The notes under the pieces: model-generated
What the model was told of the DNA's origin: nothing
Seen by the model: the letters and a program-made list of their open reading frames with translations, nothing else
The model's database searches: none
Origin: Deltaproteobacteria bacterium
GTDB taxonomy: Bacteria > UBA10199 > JADGCS01
NCBI GenBank assembly: GCA_015228875.1
Contig: JADGCS010000024.1
Location: 1-47,311, forward strand
Length of the DNA: 47,311 bases
Reading direction: 5' to 3'
Made by a program: the position numbers and the translations under genes
In this document: positions 17,315 through 24,019 of the stretch, one piece after another
How the letters are laid out: every line of letters starts with the position of its first letter
Numbering within the stretch: position 1 is the first letter of the stretch

Positions 17315-18777
17315 TCCTGTTAACCATCCTCCTTGTTTATCTTGCCGGTTTTTGTCTGATGCTAACGACAGGGCAGCATAAGAGGCTTGGTTTTTTTGAG
17401 ATAGCGGGCCTGTCATTTGGGAGCGGGTTATCGCTTGTTGTTGCGACCTTGTTTGTGCAAGGGATACTCTTTGACCACCTGTCGATTGTGCCGGGGATCG
17501 TGGTGGTTGTTTTGCTGCTCTTGTGTTTTGTATTGAGACACTTTAGGGAGACTGGTTTTGTGTCTGGAATTTTTGCCTTCGTAAAGGCCGAGTTCTTATT
17601 AATCAAGGGGCAGGTGTTGTGTTTTAAGGGCTGGCGGATGCTCCTGTTGTTCCTTGCCATCGCGTATATTCTGCTTAAGTTGTATATGGCCTTTGCAATT
17701 AATGTATCACACCCCACCATAGCTGAAGATGCGATTGTTTCGTGGGATTTTAAAACAAAGGTTTTCTTTGAGAATAGATCCCTGGTACTGGATTATAAAA
17801 ATCCAGAATTTTTGGGCGGAGCAACCAAGCGAAGTGTCTTTGCGCCGCTTGCAGACTTGTTTTTTATTATTCTGTATCAGGAGTTTCCCGTGGGGTTGTC
17901 TAACATTATTTCCCCGCTGGTGTATCTTAATCTTTGCCTCATCCTGTTTGGTATTTTTTTAAGAAAGACCAATCTTGCATACGCTGTCATCTCTGTCTAC
18001 GTTTTGTTATCTTTGCCGCTCGTTTTTACCCATGCGTGGATTTCTTATTTTAATTTACCATCATCTTTTTTTCTTTTTGCATTTGCCTTTTATTTTTCGG
18101 ACTGGGTTTTAGGGGACCAGACAGGAGAACGTGGTGCTTTCTTGATACCACTTGCGGTCATTGCGTTTTTGGCGGCGGGTTTCAGGACAGAGGATCTGTA
18201 TTTTACCTTTCTTGTTTTTTTTGTAGAGCACGCCGTGTTTTTTCTGTTTCGCATCAGAAGGATGAATGTAAAAAGGTTTTTGACTTCTTTTGTTGTCCTT
18301 GTTGCCCCTGCTTTGGTGGCGTTGTCAGATCTCTATCTGCGGCATTTGGCACCAAGGGTGAGCAGCCATTTTGACAGTCTTAAAGAACCCATCTTGACGG
18401 CCGCTGTGAACAATATTTTTGGCAAGACCGGGTTATTTATGGTGCCGTTTGAGCAGATCTTTCTGCGTCCGGAGTTTAATCTTTTGTATTTGTTTTTTAT
18501 TTTTACACTGATTCTTCTTTTCTTTGTCAGGGATAAAGTTAAAGAGATCCTGCCGATGCTTTTTGCGCTGGTGGTCTTGTTTGGGTCCATTATGGCTGCC
18601 TTGTATGCCTATTGGGACAGGCTTGCCCTGATGACGCATTATTGTGCCCGTTACATGATTCTACTCACGCCTTTTATCATTTACGTTGGGCTGATGATTG
18701 TTTTTATCTTTCAGTCTGAACGCGGTATCCCAACCTTGCATAAAGAGAAAAATACTACGCGGGCCGGCACCTTGTAA
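17311..18777 (+). CDS. Polytopic membrane protein, GT-C glycosyltransferase-like; C-terminus derived from a repeat
   Basis: A 488-residue protein with many hydrophobic helices (roughly ten to twelve). The long loop after about residue 130, HPTIAEDAIVSWDFKTKVFF, has acidic residues in the first periplasmic loop, as in GT-C/GT39-like polyprenyl-phosphate sugar transferases. No definitive motif was found. Start ATG 17311 overlaps the previous stop. The last 12 residues, HKEKNTTRAGTL, and the TAA stop are encoded by palindromic repeat L2 (from 18735), so the original C-terminus was replaced or extended. Confidence 0.75.
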   Translation: MILLTILLVYLAGFCLMLTTGQHKRLGFFEIAGLSFGSGLSLVVATLFVQGILFDHLSIVPGIVVVVLLLLCFVLRHFRETGFVSGIFAFVKAEFLLIKGQVLCFKGWRMLLLFLAIAYILLKLYMAFAINVSHPTIAEDAIVSWDFKTKVFFENRSLVLDYKNPEFLGGATKRSVFAPLADLFFIILYQEFPVGLSNIISPLVYLNLCLILFGIFLRKTNLAYAVISVYVLLSLPLVFTHAWISYFNLPSSFFLFAFAFYFSDWVLGDQTGERGAFLIPLAVIAFLAAGFRTEDLYFTFLVFFVEHAVFFLFRIRRMNVKRFLTSFVVLVAPALVALSDLYLRHLAPRVSSHFDSLKEPILTAAVNNIFGKTGLFMVPFEQIFLRPEFNLLYLFFIFTLILLFFVRDKVKEILPMLFALVVLFGSIMAALYAYWDRLALMTHYCARYMILLTPFIIYVGLMIVFIFQSERGIPTLHKEKNTTRAGTL

Positions 18778-18820
18778 AATATTGTTGCCGAAACACGAAG
18801 TAAAAACCTTCCAAGGTTTT
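18735..18820 (+). repeat. Repeat L2, palindromic element overlapping the end of a membrane-protein gene
   Basis: CTTGCATAAAGAG, ACTACGCGGGCCGGCACC, TTGTAAAATATTGTTGCCG and the palindrome AAACCTTCCAAGGTTT. It matches copies at 5818, 25075 and 46576. The first half is translated as HKEKNTTRAGTL; its own TTGTAA supplies the stop of the upstream gene. Confidence 0.9.
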
Positions 18821-18856
18821 ATCACGCAAATCAAAGTAAAAGACGTATCGCTTATA

Positions 18857-18885
18857 TTGACGCGGGTCTCCTGTACGGTCATCAT
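18857..18885 (+). promoter_or_regulatory. Possible promoter for a leaderless methyltransferase transcript
   Basis: TTGACG (18857-18862), 17-base spacer, CATCAT (18880-18885; four of six consensus). The predicted transcription start falls at about 18892, on the first of two consecutive ATG codons. No Shine-Dalgarno sequence is present. Confidence 0.35.
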
Positions 18886-18891
18886 TTTGTG

Positions 18892-19785
18892 ATGATGCGA
18901 GCTACAGCATCCTTTTTGCAGGTGCCTGTTAAAGCCCTGTTACCGTTGACATACAAGGCGCATCCGGCCTGTGACGCGCTGGGTGCGGGTGTCAAGACAC
19001 AACAATCTCGGTCCGCGACAGTCTCGACGCAGTCTTTAACGCGGTCCTTGGCTCTCCCGTCTTTCAAACCCAGGGTGCCTTCTCGTCAATTGAATCTTAC
19101 AAGACACCCCTTGCCAAAAAAAGAAAATCGCACACGGTACATGCCTGAGGCCTTTTGGAATGTGCTGGTGGATGTTTTTGAAAAATTAAACAGCGGCGAA
19201 GGTTATCAGCTGCCAGAGGGACCCGTTAATATATTAAACCTTGGCTGTGGTGCGTGTTTCGAGGGCCGTGTCTTAAATTCTTTTTTTGGTGGCGAGCATC
19301 TGGGGCAGTTGAGTGCGCATTGCTTTGTAACCGGGATTGATCCGGATGAGGAGGCCATTTTACAGGCAAGGCTTAAACATCAGGATGACAAGGGTGCAGA
19401 TCTCCCGAATTTCAGATTTATAACAGATGCAGTAAAAAAAGATTCCGCAAAGCTCCCCACACTCTTCGATGTCGTCATCATGAGGCATCACAACGGCGGC
19501 ATGACTGGCAGCGAGGCCGACTGGTTTGATATCTTTAAATTTGGGATGGAACACTTGACAGACAATGGGGTTCTTATTGTCACATCGTACAACGAGGTCG
19601 AGTATTCCATTTCAAAACGATGGCCCTATCTGTGGCGTGATAAAAAATTCACACCCAGGATTGTTGCTGATATCCCACATCGCAGACACGTCGAACACAT
19701 CTCATGGCCGCTGGTAGGGTATCATCCCGAGACATGGTATGAAGACGGATATTGCGTCGCATTTCGTAAAACGAGTAATAAATAA
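18892..19785 (+). CDS. Class I SAM-dependent methyltransferase-like protein
   Basis: About 297 residues. The SAM-binding motif I is VNILNLGCGACFEG (around residue 107), followed by an acidic motif II residue in FVTGIDPDEEAI and a strand IV-type segment LPTLFDVVIMRH. NGVLIVTSYNE is the next strand. The substrate is unknown. The first 75 or so residues are rich in S, T, R and Q and contain no recognisable domain, so the true start may be further in, for example ATG 19141. It stands alone between repeat L2 and the protease gene. Confidence 0.7.
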   Translation: MMRATASFLQVPVKALLPLTYKAHPACDALGAGVKTQQSRSATVSTQSLTRSLALPSFKPRVPSRQLNLTRHPLPKKENRTRYMPEAFWNVLVDVFEKLNSGEGYQLPEGPVNILNLGCGACFEGRVLNSFFGGEHLGQLSAHCFVTGIDPDEEAILQARLKHQDDKGADLPNFRFITDAVKKDSAKLPTLFDVVIMRHHNGGMTGSEADWFDIFKFGMEHLTDNGVLIVTSYNEVEYSISKRWPYLWRDKKFTPRIVADIPHRRHVEHISWPLVGYHPETWYEDGYCVAFRKTSNK

Positions 19786-19867
19786 CCCGAATAAGAAAAA
19801 AAATTAGATCAACAAAACAAAACCAGCATCATCAAAAAAACACCTCCGTCATCCCGCGACATCCCGT

Positions 19868-19875
19868 GGTATAAT
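19868..19875 (+). promoter_or_regulatory. Possible extended -10 promoter element
   Basis: TGGTATAAT, a consensus -10 hexamer (19870-19875) with an upstream TG. No good -35 is visible at 17 bases. It would give a leader of about 120 bases to the protease gene at 20003. The rest of 19786-20002 holds no gene. Confidence 0.4.
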
Positions 19876-20002
19876 CAGCACGCCAATCCCCATGTCAATT
19901 CCGACAAAATCAATAATAAAGACGTATAGCGCCTGTTTTTTCTTGATTTGTTTTTAGACAATGGTGTTAATAGTGTTAAATCTTTTAAAAAAAGGAGGAA
20001 GC

Positions 20003-21046
20003 ATGGTCGCAACAGTTAATAACAGGTTATTTTCAACCCATTTTAGTTTTGATAAACAGTATGATCTTGTTTCTTCTTTCAAGCCGACAGATGCGATAAG
20101 AGATGCCCTGACAGATACGATGACGGAGGACTTTGTTTCTGCAAGCGGTCTTTATAGGGATGAACATGAAGACACGTTTTGTTTTAAACAACCGGGCCCT
20201 TCTCATTTGCTCGGGACAGGGACGGGGCGGCCGCTCGCGAGTTCCTTGGTCTGTCGTGACAGATCTTCCAAACGGTCGATGATGCGCCTCAAGTATGATG
20301 GTGTGGCCGAGACCATAGAGGTGAGGGATGCCAATCCTGTTTTTATTCCGGCTGAACAAAGAATAAAAGAAGTGGTCAAGTCGATCAGGCCCTCTGTCGT
20401 CAACTTGAATTTGGAGGGAGAGGTATACAACGAAGAGACCAAGACACAAGAACGAGGCAGGTGGATTGCATCAGGGTTTGTGGTGGCACCAGAGGACTTG
20501 GCGCTCGCAGGGTACGAGCCCAAAGAGGGGGAAACACTGATCGCAACCAACTTTCATGTTGTGGATGGTGCGGAGGATTTTGAAATATCACTCTTTGATG
20601 GTTCCTGTTACGAGGGAGAGGTAAGGGTTCTTGTGGCTGACGAGCACATGGACATTGCGATACTGGTCGTTGAGACCGGTGAAGATGTGATGGATCCTGT
20701 CCCCGTCGGTTCCGCTCAGGACATAGATCAGGGGGAATTTGTCCTGGCTTTTGGACAGCCGCATGGTCTGCCTTTCAGGGTGACGAGCGGGATTATAAAC
20801 AACATCAATTATGATGCTGACGGGTATATCCAGACAGATGCGGCTATTAATCCTGGCAACAGCGGGGGACCGCTTGTGGACCTGGGCAGTGGCAATGTGG
20901 TCGGCATGAGCACATATATTTACGAGAACACAAACAACATGGGATTTGCCATGCCCCTCTGGATGCAGTTTGAGGCCTTGAGAAAAAACTGGGAAAAGGA
21001 AACCTATCGCAGACCTCTTGGGGATGATGCGGATCTGGTAAGTTGA
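20003..21046 (+). CDS. Trypsin-like (S1C/HtrA-type) serine protease without signal peptide or PDZ
   Basis: A 347-residue protein with a complete catalytic triad: His185 (IATNFHVVDG), Asp217 (DEHMDIAIL) and Ser287 (AAINPGNSGGPL). The 150-residue N-terminal region is not recognised and no signal peptide is seen, so a cytosolic location or a non-classical export route is likely. The chain ends soon after the protease domain with no PDZ domain. ATG 20003 has a strong AAAGGAGG ribosome binding site. This sets it apart from the window's other HtrA-type gene at 28841, which has a membrane anchor and a PDZ. Confidence 0.85.
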   Translation: MVATVNNRLFSTHFSFDKQYDLVSSFKPTDAIRDALTDTMTEDFVSASGLYRDEHEDTFCFKQPGPSHLLGTGTGRPLASSLVCRDRSSKRSMMRLKYDGVAETIEVRDANPVFIPAEQRIKEVVKSIRPSVVNLNLEGEVYNEETKTQERGRWIASGFVVAPEDLALAGYEPKEGETLIATNFHVVDGAEDFEISLFDGSCYEGEVRVLVADEHMDIAILVVETGEDVMDPVPVGSAQDIDQGEFVLAFGQPHGLPFRVTSGIINNINYDADGYIQTDAAINPGNSGGPLVDLGSGNVVGMSTYIYENTNNMGFAMPLWMQFEALRKNWEKETYRRPLGDDADLVS

Positions 21047-21110
21047 GAGAGAGGGTTTCTTTTAACTATACATGGCGATATAAATAATTGCCGATATGAA
21101 AACAATGCGT

Positions 21111-21193
21111 GTCATTGCGAGGAGCGAAGCGACACGGCAATCCCTGTGATTCAATGGTTGCAAAGGGATCGCCACGCTACGCTCGCGATGACG
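21111..21193. repeat. Imperfect inverted repeat of the GTCATTGCGAG type
   Basis: GTCATTGCGAGGAGCGAAGCG at one end and GCTACGCTCGCGATGACG at the other form imperfect terminal inverted repeats around about 40 bases. Sequences of this type are widespread intergenic repeats in many bacterial genomes. Related fragments occur at 28113 and 43427. Confidence 0.75.
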
Positions 21194-21632
21194 CCTTTTT
21201 TTCCAGCAAGAAATAATGACGCCGTGTATAGAGAAGTGGTTTACCTCAGCTTTGTTTATCTTTTGACGGAAATGATTTTACTCCGGTACTTCTTTTTTTC
21301 TTCTGCCAACACCATCTCGGACTCTATCATTTTTTTTAACCCCAGAAAGCCTGTAAAAAAAATCAGAACTGGCAGTAATGTTTCTATCATAAATCCCCCC
21401 AGCCTTTCTAAAAAAAAAGTCCTTCCTTAATATCTTGTAGATGCAAATCTGGTGCCATGCAGGCAAGATGCTGCTTGTGACTAACATGTTGCAATCAAAG
21501 GGATTGTTTTCTTGTGCTGAGGAATTTGTTTTATACGACGAGTCTCATCGTGATAATTTCTCAGAATGAGAGAAGGTGTGTGTCAGATGTCATGAACAGC
21601 TGCGGTGTCAGCTATGCTTAAAAAATTTTATA
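21194..21632. other. Non-coding stretch, no feature recognised
   Basis: Between the inverted repeat and the Nudix-like gene no frame on either strand shows a known domain, a ribosome binding site or codon use like the neighbours. Short open frames exist but are not supported. Confidence 0.5.
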
Positions 21633-22187
21633 CTATCGACCCATGAGTCCTGTGATTTTTTTGACAAGAGTCGCGGGGTATTTAAACTGAAACTGCGGGT
21701 TACTCTCTGGTCTGATGAGCCTGACCTCAAAAATGCCGTTTCGCTTAAGATTGCCGTCGATGACCTTGTACGGGGCGTTATCTATCACGTGATTGTATGT
21801 TGCTTCGTTGAGTTCGCATTGATAGAGTGTGAGATCTTTGTCGGAGTTAAAAACATTTTTTACTGATATCTGGTTTTGCCTTGAGAGCCTTAACCCAAGG
21901 ACTTCCTCTAAAGTGTTGCGGCAGGCTGTGTGTCTGGATGACTCCTCGATCTTTACCTCGGTTGGGTTTAAGGGTTCTCCCCCCGGCAACGAGATGTCTA
22001 TGCCGTTTTGGACCACGAGCAGCTTGTCATCAACAAAAATAAGACACGCGGCATTGCCCTTTGAGTGGTCCTCAAGATCGGCCTTGTCGATGTGGCAGTG
22101 GGTGCTGTAGTTAAAGGGGGCCGATAACACAGTGTTTGGGATGAAAAGGCAAAGAAAGAAAAAAAGAGGGATGAGTTTCATAAACAT
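21633..22187 (-). CDS. Exported Nudix-like protein with altered Nudix box
   Basis: About 184 residues. The N-terminus, MFMKLIPLFFFLCLFIPNTV followed by LSAPF, is a signal peptide with a likely cleavage after LSA. The body resembles a Nudix hydrolase: ISLPGGEP followed by E-x7-R and RNTLEEVLGL. Compared with the canonical GX5EX7REUXEEXGU box, the G-to-E spacing is longer, the residue after R is N rather than E, and the EE-to-G spacing is one longer. The catalytic status is therefore uncertain. Export of a Nudix protein is unusual. ATG 22187 or 22181; the TTG at 22199 is less likely. Opposite strand to its neighbours. Confidence 0.7.
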   Translation of the reverse strand: MFMKLIPLFFFLCLFIPNTVLSAPFNYSTHCHIDKADLEDHSKGNAACLIFVDDKLLVVQNGIDISLPGGEPLNPTEVKIEESSRHTACRNTLEEVLGLRLSRQNQISVKNVFNSDKDLTLYQCELNEATYNHVIDNAPYKVIDGNLKRNGIFEVRLIRPESNPQFQFKYPATLVKKITGLMGR

Positions 22188-22268
22188 CAATGATTTCAAT
22201 CAAAGGATCCCGTGTAACTCACCGACGAGAGGAGTTACACAAAGGATTCGTGATGAAAAAAACACCCA

Positions 22269-22420
22269 GAGTCTGTCGGGAAAGGCCCTGTTTCTCCGGA
22301 AGTTTGAAAATTTTGCCGCTTGCAAAATATTTCAAACCCTGAAAAATCAGGTCTTTACGTTTTGTCACGGGACCTGATTTTTCAGGACTCCTGCGAAACA
22401 GGGCCTTTCCCGACAGACTC
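22269..22420. repeat. Hairpin element H2: second copy of the H1 family
   Basis: A perfect 26-bp terminal inverted repeat (22269-22294 with 22395-22420; outer GAGTCTGTCGGGAAAGG). Internal hairpin 1 (22302-22337) is identical to H1. Internal hairpin 2 (22338-22353 with 22371-22386) is CCTGAAAAATCAGGTC / GACCTGATTTTTCAGG: one base pair differs from H1 on both arms. The terminal stem also differs at several positions, always with the partner base changed to match. Loop sequences are unchanged. ACCCA occurs just outside both ends, a possible target duplication. Confidence 0.9.
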
Positions 22421-22579
22421 AACCCAGAATGTATCGGTTTACTTTTATTTCATTATTTGTCAAATAAGGATTTGTGATGGACCCCGATATGTGTTGATGC
22501 TTTCTTTTAAAAAAACGGGGTCACGACAACAACACATTTTTTTTCACCTTTAAAGGGGCGCTCTTTGGGTGATCGTATT
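22421..22579. other. Short non-coding leader before tatA
   Basis: No gene seen. AT-rich, with T-runs near 22536. It presumably holds the tatA promoter, but no convincing -35/-10 pair was identified. Confidence 0.4.
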
Positions 22580-22768
22580 ATGGGAAACATAGGCTTGCCA
22601 GAGATCCTTGTGATCCTTGTGATTGCGTTTTTGATTTTCGGTGCAAAGAGGTTGCCTGCGCTGGGGGCGGGTCTTGGCACGGCGATTCGTTCTTTTAACA
22701 AGGGTATCAAGGGCGAACTGGATCCTCAGGATAAACAATCTTTGGAGGCGGAAGACAAACACAAGTGA
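22580..22768 (+). CDS. tatA: TatA/TatE twin-arginine translocase subunit
   Basis: A 62-residue protein with the TatA layout: short N-terminus MGNIGLPEI, one transmembrane helix ([12 protein letters not shown]), the FGAKRLP hinge and an amphipathic helix ([14 protein letters not shown]), then a short charged tail. It multimerises to form the pore for folded proteins carrying RR signal peptides. tatB/tatC are not adjacent, so they must lie elsewhere. ATG 22580 is chosen over an in-frame TTG at 22565 because it gives the canonical N-terminus. The tail is shorter than in many TatA proteins. Confidence 0.92.
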   Translation: MGNIGLPEILVILVIAFLIFGAKRLPALGAGLGTAIRSFNKGIKGELDPQDKQSLEAEDKHK

Positions 22769-22870
22769 ATCCTTCGACTGTCACACTGATACCGGGCAGA
22801 AAATCTTTTCACCTCAAGCCACGATGACGGCTGGGGGCTAAGGGCTCAGGGCTGGGGGCTGATAGAACAT

Positions 22871-23932
22871 ATGAAGTCCATCGAAATCATCAGAGAAAAA
22901 AAAACGCTCGTGATTTTTCTTGTAGTCCTGCTTGTGGGGTTTGTCTACGTCATGAGACCGTTTTTGACGCCGATGATCCTTGCGGCAATCATCACCGTTT
23001 TGTTTTTTCCTGTCTATAAAAAGATAAAACAAAAGACAGGCGGCAGGGCCAGTCTTTCGGCCTTTGTGACAACACTGCTTGTTTTTTTGATCATCATCCT
23101 GCCCACCATCTGGCTTGCGGCTATCCTTATTAACGAACTTTACAACATTGTGGGAAGCCTCGATCTCAAACAGACCTTCAGGGATTTATTCTCCGCCCAT
23201 TATTATGTCATCTACATCGAACCATGGGTCCAAAAAATAGAGGCGCGGTTTCATACCAAAATAGAACTCTTATCTGTCGCCACAAATTTTGGAAAACAGG
23301 TGGCCACCTATATCTATAGCTATTCGCCGTCTGTTCTTTTGGGGACTGCAAATTTTATCATCAATTTTTTTATCACGATGGTTGGCACCTATTTTCTTTT
23401 TGTGGAGGGGCCGGGCCTGCTTAAATTGTTTTTTGACATTTCTCCTTTGCGCGAGACCCACGAGATGCGTCTTTCGAAAAGGGTGAAGGACACAGTAGAC
23501 GCCAGTGTGTATGGCTATCTTGTGACAGGCCTGGTGCAGGGAGTTATTGGCGGCGCTCTCTTTGCCTATGTGGGCGTCGGGGCGTTTGTGATTCTGGGGA
23601 CTCTCACGTTTTTTATGTCCATGGTTCCGGTGATCGGTGCTGCCGGTGTGTGGGCCCCTGTCTGCATCTGGCTCTTTCTTGCTGGTAAAACACTGGAGGG
23701 TGTCATTATTCTGGTCGGTGGTGCCGTCGTCATTTCGGGCATTGACAACTTTATCAAACCTTTTGTGATCAAGGGGCGCGCAAAGATTCACCCGCTGCTG
23801 ATTTTTTTCTCGCTCTTTGGAGGGATACAGCTGTTTGGTCCGCTGGGCATCCTTTTTGGCCCCGTCATCACGGCCCTGCTGATTGCCTCGATCAAAATTT
23901 ACAGAGAAGAGTATTCCACTTTTATTAAATGA
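22871..23932 (+). CDS. AI-2E family transporter (PerM/YdiK-like)
   Basis: A 353-residue polytopic protein of the AI-2E exporter family. Hydrophobic pairs at the N-terminus (residues about 13-50) are followed by LLVFLIIILPTIWL, a soluble central region and a C-terminal set of helices. Family segments include VYGYLVTGLVQGVIGG, MVPVIGAAGVWAPV and FGPLGILFGPVITALLIA. Members export small molecules or act as Na+/H+ antiporters; the autoinducer-2 function is proven only for TqsA. ATG 22871 has no strong ribosome binding site. The preceding 100 bases contain a short G-rich direct repeat (GGCTGGGGGCT). Confidence 0.9.
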   Translation: MKSIEIIREKKTLVIFLVVLLVGFVYVMRPFLTPMILAAIITVLFFPVYKKIKQKTGGRASLSAFVTTLLVFLIIILPTIWLAAILINELYNIVGSLDLKQTFRDLFSAHYYVIYIEPWVQKIEARFHTKIELLSVATNFGKQVATYIYSYSPSVLLGTANFIINFFITMVGTYFLFVEGPGLLKLFFDISPLRETHEMRLSKRVKDTVDASVYGYLVTGLVQGVIGGALFAYVGVGAFVILGTLTFFMSMVPVIGAAGVWAPVCIWLFLAGKTLEGVIILVGGAVVISGIDNFIKPFVIKGRAKIHPLLIFFSLFGGIQLFGPLGILFGPVITALLIASIKIYREEYSTFIK

Positions 23933-23984
23933 ATTTAAACAGAGTCCTTATTCTTGTCCTCTCAAACTGCGACCAGCAGTTTAC

Positions 23985-24013
23985 TTGAACAGAACAACCG
24001 ACTCTTAAATAAT
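23985..24013 (+). promoter_or_regulatory. Possible promoter for a leaderless lysS transcript
   Basis: TTGAAC (23985-23990), a 17-base spacer and AATAAT (24008-24013), only 6 bases before the lysS ATG at 24020. The predicted transcription start falls on the start codon, and there is no Shine-Dalgarno sequence. Confidence 0.45.
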
Positions 24014-24019
24014 CACTGT

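Noticed and set aside
21146..21430. Plus-strand frame after the inverted repeat at 21111
   Set aside because: Starts inside the repeat, has no ribosome binding site and no recognisable domain.
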